Assembly (NCBI GenBank): GCA_947561715.1
Contig: OX387199.1
Span: 19,411,001-19,475,000, forward strand
Length of the DNA: 64,000 nt
Direction: 5' to 3'
Origin: Ascidia mentula
Taxonomy: Eukaryota; Chordata; Ascidiacea; Phlebobranchia; Ascidiidae
Numbering within the stretch: position 1 is the stretch's first letter; every line of letters begins with the position of its first letter. Under the pieces are notes generated by a model. That model was not told where the DNA came from, did not search any database, and saw only the letters and a list, made by a program, of their open reading frames with translations. Positions 32,281-41,780 of the stretch are shown piece by piece. A program made the position numbers and the translations under genes.

Positions 32281-35200
32281 ATGAACTCTTCGCCACCAGG
32301 TTAGTGGCTTCTTATTATTGTCCTACTATGTACAATTATTTGTCAAAACCCAGTGATTGCGGCACAACTACTTCGCCACGTTAGCTGGTTTTGAACTGTA
32401 GAACGTGCAATTTTGTCAGGTTTTGGGTAAAAAACTACACAGCAAAAAAGAGTTTTGATGGTTAAGCTTTGGCCAAATTCGCTGACAACACATTTCCTTT
32501 CATCCGATGATAATTTTTTTGCTCGTTTAAGAAGAATTTGTGGAGGGGATAACAACACAGTTTATTGCAATTTGCTCGGTCTTATGTAATATAATTCTTA
32601 CCAGTACATCGTTCTGGCTGTAGTGGCCCAAATACTTATTAGAAACTTAAATTTAGTAAATTTATTCACTTATTTAGGAAATCACTCGTATTTCGCAAAA
32701 ACACAATGTTCTTTTCTTTTGAAAATTTAATCTTTCTGGAAAGAATATTGTTTCCTTTCAACCCCGGTCACACAACTAGACACACTTCGTTATTCACCGA
32801 ACAATAGGACACAGTTGAAAGATGATACATGTACAGGTCTGCGGTTGGCCCATTGTAATACAAAAATCAAAAAGTAATCATTTAATTCCCTCGAGTTTTT
32901 CTTCTAAAGAAATAAATCAAGTATGCCTTTTCCCATCAAATGTCCAGCATTTACAAAAACGATGAGTTGGGAGTATTACAAATGAACAAGTACCAAATGT
33001 AATTCCTCATTTTTTTAGGTCAAACGTTTATAACAATCAGTGATTCAAGTTTCCACTCCTCCAGAATCGGCTCAGGTAGCAGTATAGAGGAAATACCAGG
33101 TAATTTCCTGAGATCAATGCCAAACATTGGTCACATAAACCTGTCTCCTGCCCTTAAACGTTTTTATTTATAGGGACTTCACACGAGAGCACCAACGTCC
33201 CCATTGACAACGTCGGTAAAGTTACCCAACGATTCATTGAGAGTGAAGACTACCTGGATGCAATACGAAGTCAACAAAATAAAATAGTTTCGGTGCTGCA
33301 CCTTCAAGGGATGCCCGGATCGGGGAAGTCCGAAATAGTTCGTAAGCTGGGCGCTGAATTTCCTTACGAAGAGCAAAAATGTAAAATAAAATGGCACATT
33401 CAGTGCAGCGACGAGCAGCATGTTATCAAAGATCAACTTGAAAGACTACTGGACTGCATGGTTAAACATGGTATGTTAAACAACCCCATAGGTGTACTGG
33501 AAACGGCTTTGGATAGCATGAAACAAAATAGAAGCACACAGTTTGTTAATCTTTTGGTACAGTCTCCATATCCTATTCTTATCGTGGTTGAAGATCCAAG
33601 TGAAAACGACAAAGAATTTTTAACCAACTTTCTATCGTGTGAGGCCGATATCGAGACAAGAAGCGAAAAGTTTCACGTGTACATCACGTCCAGGTACAAA
33701 AGCACGTGTGACATGATACATTCGAGCTGTTTTTTACTGCTGGAAATAACTGGACTTACTATTCCGGAAGGCCTTCAGCTTCTTGGAGTTGCAACTTCCA
33801 TCGAAGATGAAGCAAGACAAGCAGCATCTTGTATCGTTGAAAGGTTAAGTGGTAATCCATTGGGTTTATGTGCCGTAAAAGCTGCGAAAACACTGTCTAT
33901 CAGTTACCAGATGTATCTTAACCATTTGGAAAACGAGACATGTGCCCACAGAGTAATAGAGCGAGAGGAGAAATTCTCTAAACAAATCCATATTTACAAA
34001 GCCTTGTTAATACTTTTGAAACCGGACAGCGAAGGAGGAGCAGCGGAAAAAATGTGGAAAGCCGTTTGTGCTTTATCGTGTTTTCACCACGGAAATATAC
34101 CATTGATATTGGTTAAGCGAGTCATGTACTATTTGGAGCAGAGTGAGACAGATGAAGAATCGATTTACTACTTTCTCTCAGCAGACACGGACAATCTAAT
34201 TGCAAAATTGGTTGATTCTGGCTTGTGCAAAGTGACTGAAAGGAACGGAAATGCTGACAAACGAGTCACTTTTCATCAGGTAGTTTTCATCGCCATCAAC
34301 CTCCACGTTAAGCAGAACAACAAAACAGCTCTCCATGTCGCCACCAAAGCTCTTGCAAGCGTCGTACAAACGAATTTGAGCAAGCCAAAGGTCAACGAGT
34401 TCATGATAGAAATGGTTCCTCATATGCGAGCTCTCCTCTGCAATGAAAGAAAGAACAATTGTCTTATTATGCGATTATCATTGTGTCATATTTACGAAGT
34501 TATGGGAGTTGTGCTTGATGCCCATCAAAAACCTGATGAAAATATATCTGAAGCAGAACAATTTCTTCTTAAATCTATAAAGAGTTGGCTGGATGTAGTG
34601 AGAAGTCTAACTGGCAGTGAAATATCGCACGATTTTCTGACTCAGTGGGAGACAGATGAAAACGTACACCCTCTTACCCAAAGTATTGTGAGTGAATGCA
34701 TTGAAGCTGGAAAAAAAATTAAGCAACAGGGTTTTGACATTGAAAGCTACATCACAATTGTAATACATCCTGATGTAAACATGATGCAATACTACGCTTC
34801 CCAAACTAAGCAAGAAGTATTGGAATATCTAAAAGCAAGTTGGGATAATGAAATGCCAATGGATCCTAAACAGTTAAAAAAGTACAGATCAGACAGTGAG
34901 CAACCGTTTTTAGGCAACAGATTTCTGTTTGAATCATATTTTGCAGAACGTGTGGCCTCAGTCCTGTATTTTATGAGTCGCTTAATAGAACACCATTACG
35001 GAGAAATTACGTCAGACATCACCAAAAAGTTTACTTGGTTTTCTAAATTGTCTTTGTCCATTTGCGAAGACGTTTTAAACAAATCTGGAATATCTCTCCT
35101 GTTTCTTCGTCTGGCGGCCGAAAGTTTGGTCAGCATCAAGCTTAAAGGGTGGAAAACGTTTCCGCCTGGCGAACGAAAAGACATTCTTCAATCAACTAAA

Positions 35201-35815
35201 GCATTCATCGTAGAGAACCTTCTTGGGGACGATTGTCGCCAGACCAGTTTCTCGGAACACGGGATTTTCAAGAGAATGGGATTGGATGACTTGGATTTTA
35301 TGCGTCACAGGCGATCTGTGGTGAGAATTAACACGAAACTTATCTCTCTGGGTCCTGGAGATGATTTCAATCACAACGAAGCAGACAACGAATGTCAACG
35401 CTTGCACGAACTTGCAGTTAAACATATCGACGAGTGGGTGGTTTCCCCAAAGTGTTTGGTATATTGTGGAAAATACTGGGCCTCCAAAAAAGATTACAGT
35501 AGAGCTGTAGAGGAATTTGAACTCGCTTTAAGTAATGAAAGGCTTAAACGCCCCCCTGAAGTTACCACTTCATTTCCGTGGGCTTGCTGCAACCACGCGA
35601 GGGCGGTAATGCGCGGAAATCTGACTGCTAATGTGAAAACAAGCGAAACGCTCTGTCGCATGGCTTTAAAAAATCGAATGTCCTTATCAAGAAGTCTTGT
35701 GGAAAAATTAACAACAATTGTCGGTCAACTACAAGAAGTGTCGTCGGATTCACTTCTCACTGCTTCCAAGAGAACCAAATTGGAAGAATGCGAGGAAGCG
35801 AAGCCCAGCATTTGA
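32281..35815 (+). CDS. STAND (NB-ARC-like) NTPase with TPR-like tail, copy 3
   Basis: Exons 32281-32299 (MNSSPP), 33019-33099 and 33174-35815 (913 aa), with phase 1 introns as in copies 1 and 2. Exon 1 is inferred from its form (ATG, short, GTTAGT donor, right phase) and is less certain than the rest. Exon 2 carries one beta-prone motif, QTFITISDSSFHSSRIGSG. Exon 3 begins with VPIDNVGKVTQRFIES. It contains Walker A GMPGSGKSEIVRKL (Lys about 85), Walker B YPILIVVEDP, ARC residues EGLQLLGV and LSGNPLGLCAV, and the TPR-like tail (YCGKYWASKKDYSRAVEEFE, SFPWACCNHARAV). Over long stretches it matches copy 2 almost word for word (for example VQTNLSKPKVNEFMIEMVPH), so the pair arose by a recent inverted duplication or is kept alike by gene conversion. 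The ligand is unknown. Confidence 0.87.
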
Positions 35816-36036
35816 AATATTCCTCATCCACAGCAGAGTAACGTATAACTTTCCGAGGCACAAACAAACGTCCAATGTATCGTCGGTACATCTTTGTATA
35901 CAATGGACAATCCTGCTCGCCAAATACCCAAGCAAAGGCTTCCACTTTGTGGTGAATATACAAACACGGAGAAACAAGTTGGAAACACTATGGCCAAGGG
36001 AAGCTCAACCAGTGGTTCCTTTCAGGCCTGTGTCAC

Positions 36037-36042
36037 AATAAA
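36037..36042 (+). promoter_or_regulatory. Poly(A) signal of STAND copy 3
   Basis: AATAAA 222 bp past the stop codon. Confidence 0.55.
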
Positions 36043-37309
36043 ACTAAATTGCAAAAAACTACTAGTTAATTCGTTCTATTGGATGTGAAATGAAAATATT
36101 TGTGACTATCCTCTTATCAAAGCATGTTTTAAGTCGCATTGTTTTAACATTGTATCGTATGTAACGCTTACATTCATTTCTAATCACTTATTTCTTTTTT
36201 TTTTATTTCGGCAACATCATCCAACCTACTGCCGTTCGATCCCAAATACTTCGTATGTTCATTCAATTGGTTAATGGAATAGCGTAGCAATAAAAAAATC
36301 CGAATCAATACCTCTCTATATATAAAAAAAAATTACCGCTACAGGGTTCTACGATCAGCATATGGCTGCACAAATCACGTGCATTTTTGATAAAACAACA
36401 CGTCCCAATATTGTTAGTTGATCAAGGCGACCCAGGCATGGAGGCCTATGTTAGTGGTATCCATATTGCCAACAGAGTGAATACCTTAGGATGAAACCTG
36501 AACCCGGAACTGGCAGCTGAATCACTTCGTTGCAAATCTGTACCTACACCTGTGTCGCTATATCTTCTTGCAGATAGAGGCAGGCCTGTAAGCAGCTTCA
36601 TGACAAGATTGGTTAATCAGAATTGGATCAGCAAGCTGCCCTGGGTTCTTGTCACTATACGCAAGAGGATTAGAACCCGTTTAGCGCTCTATACTACATC
36701 GCTGCATAGCGCCTTTCTTACAACCTAAACGACGTAATTGTACCACATACAACTCGGTACTGTTTCATCACATACCTTGTGCGGCATTCTGTGAAAGTAA
36801 AAAGTACGTGTTTCACCTTCTCTGATCACATATTTAGCAGGACACTGCCCGTGATAATTTGACCACATCATTGTAACGCAGGTTTCAAAACATTCGCATT
36901 CAAATTAGATGGACACGACCATGGAAGTGTTTGGTGGCCTTACGAAAGTTAACCACTATTAATCGACAGAGTTTTGTATAAATGCAGAATATACCACAGC
37001 ATTATAAGGTATTGTACTTTATAGTTTCCTGTCCAAGGTTTTTCTGTACGTCTGCGTATAATAAAATATTGGCGAATTCAAAGATCACTCGTCAAATTCT
37101 AAATACAAACGTGTTTTTTTTTTGTTAACCATTAACTTGTACATGAGCAACTTGTTTGTTTGCAGGCCTGCAACAATTCTACCGCTTTTCAGGCCGGATC
37201 GTTAGAAGGTTTATTTTGATTACCACAGTCGGACAATGATGTGAATTTAGTACAAGCAGCAACCATATGGTAATACCTCTTGTCTTCTGCCAGTGCGGAT
37301 ACCTTTCAA
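36043..37309. other. Intergenic, nothing recognised
   Basis: Region between STAND copy 3 and the kinase. No supported exon was found; it presumably holds the kinase promoter. Confidence 0.4.
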
Positions 37310-39821
37310 ATGTCACTGCCAGTACGGATATCCTCAAAAATTAAATGTTACAATGCAAAGGAGATTTTAACGAGCACAGATGAGCAAGATTTTATAGGAG
37401 TGGGGGGATTTGGAGCAGTGAGGAAATGTCGACACAAAACTTTGGGAAAAGTGGCCGCAAAATGCTTTGTGGTGGTTGGAACCAGTGACGACATACGCAA
37501 ACGGATTGCGAGGTTTGTTACCATGAATTTTTAAACGTTACTAGAACAACTTTGTGTTCACGCTCCTAGTTTTAGAAAACATGTTGCGAAAGACGCGACG
37601 AAAGAAGTGTTGCTGGTTAGGTGGATTTCATGAAGTAAAAACGTTTTATTGCAACTTCCAAATTATATACAAAAAAACATCTTTTAAATACTAAAAGAGA
37701 TATGACGATAGAAGGGCGTCGACTTTTTTACGACAGCGCAACGAGTCGTTGCTAACTTTGGACTAATTGTCTGATGTTTGCACAGCGCTGAACGAGAGGC
37801 AGCAGCGTTAGCGCGATTTCAGCACCCTCATGTCGTGCGCATTTGTGGTTTTACGAATTGGAACAACGAGTTCGCCATAATACTCGAGTACGTGGACGGT
37901 GGCAGTCTGCACACCTTCCTTAAGAAACACAGAGGCCAACAACTCTGTTGGAACTTAAGACATCGGTTCGCACGACAAATTGTTGCCGCGTTGGTCTATC
38001 TGCATAACTACAATGATGGGACCTCTTTCTGCCACGGTGACCTAAAGCCCGAAAATATTCTGCTTACTATTGGTTTGGATGTGAAACTGACCGACTTTGG
38101 TGCAGTTAATGTAATTAAAGCTTCGGGTATGGCAACAACTTCAATGAGAATGACCCCACAGAGGCAATATTCGCTGCTCTATGTCCCACCAGAAGTTTAT
38201 AACGGCGAGACTGCTTCACCTTCTGGCGATATATACAGGTTTGATGACCAAATAATTCTGTTAAAATTAATGACCCATTTTATTGATTATTCTATTGTGG
38301 GGAAGGCGATCGTGTTGGCGTACATCAGGCATTGGTTCAGTAAGCATAACGCTGCTCCAAACGTGTAGTCATTAAAATAAGAACACTTGGTATGGAATGA
38401 CTGGTTCCAAAAGTTTTTGCAGAATTTAGCCCTCTGGTTGGCGTTTTATTTTGTCAGCGACACGAATTTTCTATTTTGATAATAAGTGAATGTTATGAAA
38501 CTATCAGATGTTTCAAACTGCAGTCAGCTGAATTATTAACAATCTTAAAAAATCAATTTCGCCTGCACGGGCATCCTCAGTTTCTGCAAATACGAAATTG
38601 CAAGTAAACACAGAAAGCTATACGGTAAACTAAATGGGTATGGGTATTGAAATTGTTGTTTTCTGATGATTTATTTTTATGCCTGTGGAGGGCAACGAAA
38701 ACGTGATAATAAATATTTTCGAATCCTAGTGCCGAAAAAAATGTTTCAAAGTTTTCAAATCACTGTCGGAAAAAAATGTTGTTTTGTCCAAGCTCTTACA
38801 CTGTTTATTAAAAGGACGTCAGAAAAGTCTTACATTGCAGTTACGGAATGGTGTTGTATGAAATTATAACCACTGAGCCCATCTTTGGCGGTCACACTGT
38901 CCCGATCCACATGCTAATGCTTCGGATCTGTAGTGGTGTAAGACCAGACGAGAAGCATTTGGAAAACACTGGTGTTACCATACAAGATAATAACGACAGA
39001 TGTGTTTTTGATCTGCTCACAAACTTCATGAAAAAATGTTGGAACGGTGACGCTGCAATGCGACCCAAGGCCAAAGAAAGTAAACCAGAAAGTTACAAAT
39101 TAAATACTTTTTTTATTTTTGTAATTCCCAAATTTTAAACGGTTTGATAGCTTGAGTAGATTTCAACACGAATTTAGAATTATCCTCACTTCTAAGAAAG
39201 CGTTATCTGTGAATAATTTTTCAGCAACTTTACCAGCTAATGTGAAGCACTTTTCAGTTTTGCAGCAATTGGAATGCAAACAATTGGGAGAAGCAAAACA
39301 CGTAAATCAGCAACCACGCCCACCAAGTCCTGCAGAAAGTCGTATGACCAGCCTCAGCAATTTCACTTACCCCTTCAGGTCGGCAAGCTTAAACCAATCG
39401 TCGGAATCGATCCAGCAGAGAAGTGAAAGCCTTACGACAGATGCCCATGCATCCAATCAGTTGGATCATGTTCAGTCTAGGGCACCCGCTACAAAGCCAA
39501 CAAAAGTAGCATCCAACTACCTTCCTTCGCCGCACAGGTGACGTTCATGTGTGCTAGAGTAACTAGACAGGCCATATTTGTTATTTAATTCTAAATGATT
39601 GGCAAAGAAATATCTGAAAATGTAAATCCATGGCAAATTTTTCTTTCAGAAGTGAAAATAAACCAAACGAAAGCCAGATCTTTCGATTCCCCAAATTTCT
39701 GAAAATAACTCACAGCAATCGCTCATCGGATGGAAAGAAGGTAGATGTATCACAGGAAGTTCCCCTGCTTGATGAGGAAGATAAAAGAAACCGATTCAGT
39801 ATTCCAAAATTACCAAACTAA
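37310..39821 (+). CDS. Protein kinase of the IRAK/RIPK-like (TKL) type, non-RD
   Basis: Five exons: 37310-37512, 37786-38238, 38841-39079, 39225-39537 and 39650-39821 (459 aa; phases 2, 2, 1, 2). Kinase landmarks: Gly-rich loop IGVGGFGAVRK (29-39), VAAK Lys51, an alpha-C glutamate in SAEREAAALARF, catalytic loop CHGDLKPENILL (Asp153, Asn158), LTDFG (Asp171), YVPPEVY in place of APE, and CWNGDAAMRPKAKE at the end of the C-lobe. The HRD arginine is Gly, as in non-RD kinases such as IRAK1 that often serve innate immunity. Residues from about 300 on are Ser/Pro/Gln-rich, with no recognised domain; no DEATH domain or RHIM was found. All catalytic residues are present, so it should be active. It is paralogous to the gene at 57781 and starts 1.5 kb downstream of STAND copy 3, on the same strand. 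Confidence 0.85.
38544..38586 (-). ncRNA. Hammerhead ribozyme motif (Penelope-like type), stem I decayed
   Basis: Minus strand CAGAAA, CTGAGGA (fits CTGANGA), T, GCCC, loop, GGC, GAAA, TTGATT. It has the same build as 17257, but stem II is shortened and the stem I 3' strand (TTTTAA) no longer pairs well. It lies in the second intron of the kinase gene, antisense to it. Confidence 0.45.
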
Positions 39822-40535
39822 TCATAAGTATCAATACAGCGTCAAAACGTTATTAACAATACGAGTTTGCGAAACCAAATTTAAGCGCTAAATGATCTTT
39901 TTATATTTTGATATTTGACTTTCACAATCAAGATGAGCAATATATAAAATTTTCGCGTTTTTTTGTATTATATAAATGTATTTAGTGATAAACCTTAAAC
40001 ATGTGTACTCCATTGCTTTCTACAATCAGTGTGATAAACTAAACTTGCATTAGTTTTTGTGTCGTTCAACAAAGCCTTTTATAACTGACAGAGCAACATG
40101 CAAATTCTTCGTAGCGGTTTCAAGGCCGTAGGGTTGGACATATTTACTTATGGAAGAAAACAATATGGGATGAAAAAAGTTGATTTTCGACGTGTGATTT
40201 TCCCGTCTGACAATTTAAACTGACATTTCCGAGTTTGTTGTCTTGCTGTAACAAATGAACATTTGCTTAAATTAAATCCTAGCTTGGAAGACATTCTGAA
40301 TTTAAAAGTTGCGTAAAAAGTACCTGCTTCGTCGATGTAATTAACATTAGTGGTGAAATCGCATTACATATGCGTACGACAGCAAATAAAGCTGCGGGAT
40401 TCAAAAAATATAAAACTAAGCTGTAAAAATTATTTGTCCAATCTACCTTGTATTTTTTTCGAATATTTGATATAGTCTGGAACTTAAAAATGACACAAAA
40501 AGTCAAGATTCAATATTTTACCCAACGCACATTTA
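39822..40535. other. 3' flank of the kinase gene, nothing recognised
   Basis: AT-rich; no canonical poly(A) hexamer close to the stop codon was seen. Confidence 0.35.
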
Positions 40536-40545
40536 CACGCATAGA

Positions 40546-40760
40546 AATCATATCTCGATCGGTCGCAGAACAGGTTTCCGGATGTGACGCATGGATGATC
40601 CTGGTTCAGTGGGTTTGAATGGGGCGAAAGAGCCGTAGGGCTATCGGTAATTCTGCCTCATATGTAAGCGTGGTTTAGAAACTGCGCGCTGTATTTTTAG
40701 GTCAACATTTTCTTTATAACCTGTTTGTTTTACCGTGGTGCGATTCCATTGTTCAACTAA
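40546..40760 (-). pseudogene. Decayed copy of the last exon of the CCDC146-like gene
   Basis: Nearly collinear with 62360-62515 (shared blocks such as CGCATAGAAATCATATCTCG and GGATGTGACGCATGGATGAT, plus strand), but with deletions that break the frame. About 90 bp beyond the exon similarity is shared with the copy at 60168 and not with the parent gene. It lies about 160 bp before the Ty3/gypsy 5' LTR. Confidence 0.7.
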
Positions 40761-40921
40761 AGTGACGCGATCAGTGAAATGCATCAGAAAATATTCAGTA
40801 AGAAAGTGTTACATTGTATCGATCGACAACTGTATCCCAATAACGAAAAACATCGCTTATGTTATACCTTTCATTTTACAAATAAATTGTTTAAGAAGCG
40901 TTGATTTTTTAATGCTTGTGT

Positions 40922-41052
40922 TGTAGCGCTCACTTTACCGCATTTTAGCGAAGCGGATTAATTGCCTTTTTCGCCGCGTTTCTCTTTTGCCGCTGTTGCG
41001 TAGACTCGTTGAGTCATTCTAACTTTGCAACGGAATAAAGCTGTGTAACGCA
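40922..41052 (+). repeat. 5' LTR of the Ty3/gypsy element
   Basis: 131 bp, identical to 44905-45035. It contains AATAAA near its 3' end and no obvious TATA box. Confidence 0.95.
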
Positions 41053-41056
41053 TTAG

Positions 41057-41070
41057 TGGTGACCCCGACG
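41057..41070 (+). promoter_or_regulatory. Primer binding site, tRNA-Trp
   Basis: TGGTGACCCCGACG matches the complement of the 3' end of animal tRNA-Trp and starts 4 bp after the LTR. Confidence 0.75.
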
Positions 41071-41111
41071 AGTCAGAAACGTATATTTCTTGACATAAAT
41101 TTCAAGTTAAG

Positions 41112-41780
41112 ATGGATGGTAGTGATCAAAACGCTGTGGCTATTAAACTCCCCACATTTTGGATGTCGCAGCCACGTGTTTGGTTCCAGCAAGCGGAAGC
41201 TCAATTTGCTTTGAAGAAAGTGACAGCTGACGAAACCAAGTACTTTTACGTTGTGACAGCTCTCGATCAGAACACAGCTAGTCGTTTGATTGATTTACTT
41301 GAACAACCGCCGCATGAAGACAAGTATGCAGCAATTAAGGAGCGATTGCTGACTACTTTTACTTTAACACCGTCACAAAGAGCTCAACAATTACTCCACA
41401 TGCCAACTTTGGGTGACCGGCTGCCAACTGCCCTAATGGACGAAATGCTGGCGTTGCTTGGGAGTGAGGAACCTTGTTTTTTGTTCAAAGAATTATTCCT
41501 GGAGAAGATGCCCGCTGCCGTACGCACGGGTTTGGCTGGAAAGGATTTTCCTTGTGCTCGCGTTTTAGCGCAACAGGCGGATGCTCTGCTCTTGGCTAGT
41601 AGAAAAGACGAGGAATACGAGGTATTAAAGGTGCGACGCTCGAGGTTCAGTTCTACTACACCACAACAAGTAAGAAACGCTCAAAAATTTTGCTTTTACC
41701 ACCGTCGTTTCGGTAAAAACGCACGTCAGTGTTGTCCTCCATGTGCGTTTCGGGGAAACGAGCACGCCGACCGTCTTTAG
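41112..41780 (+). CDS. gag: Gag of the Ty3/gypsy element
   Basis: 222 residues starting at ATG 41112. The capsid-like part starts LPTFWMSQPRVWFQQAEAQF and continues through YAAIKERLLTTFTLTPSQRA, typical of CsRn1 Gag. Near the C-terminus CFYHRRFGKNARQCCPPC gives the unusual C-x2-H-x9-C-x3-C zinc motif instead of CCHC. It would form the particle that packages the element RNA. The frame overlaps the start of pol, which lies in the -1 frame, so pol is probably reached by -1 frameshifting. Confidence 0.9.
   Translation: MDGSDQNAVAIKLPTFWMSQPRVWFQQAEAQFALKKVTADETKYFYVVTALDQNTASRLIDLLEQPPHEDKYAAIKERLLTTFTLTPSQRAQQLLHMPTLGDRLPTALMDEMLALLGSEEPCFLFKELFLEKMPAAVRTGLAGKDFPCARVLAQQADALLLASRKDEEYEVLKVRRSRFSSTTPQQVRNAQKFCFYHRRFGKNARQCCPPCAFRGNEHADRL

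Noticed and set aside
31896..32384. A 162-codon plus-strand frame upstream of STAND copy 3
   Set aside because: It has no ATG start, no domain and no splice logic, and it overlaps the more convincing first exon of the STAND gene in another frame.
39225..39821. A RHIM or similar motif in the kinase tail that would link it to the STAND motif
   Set aside because: I looked for an I/V-x-I/V-G core with flanking beta-prone residues in both kinase tails and found none. The link to the STAND genes therefore rests on proximity alone.
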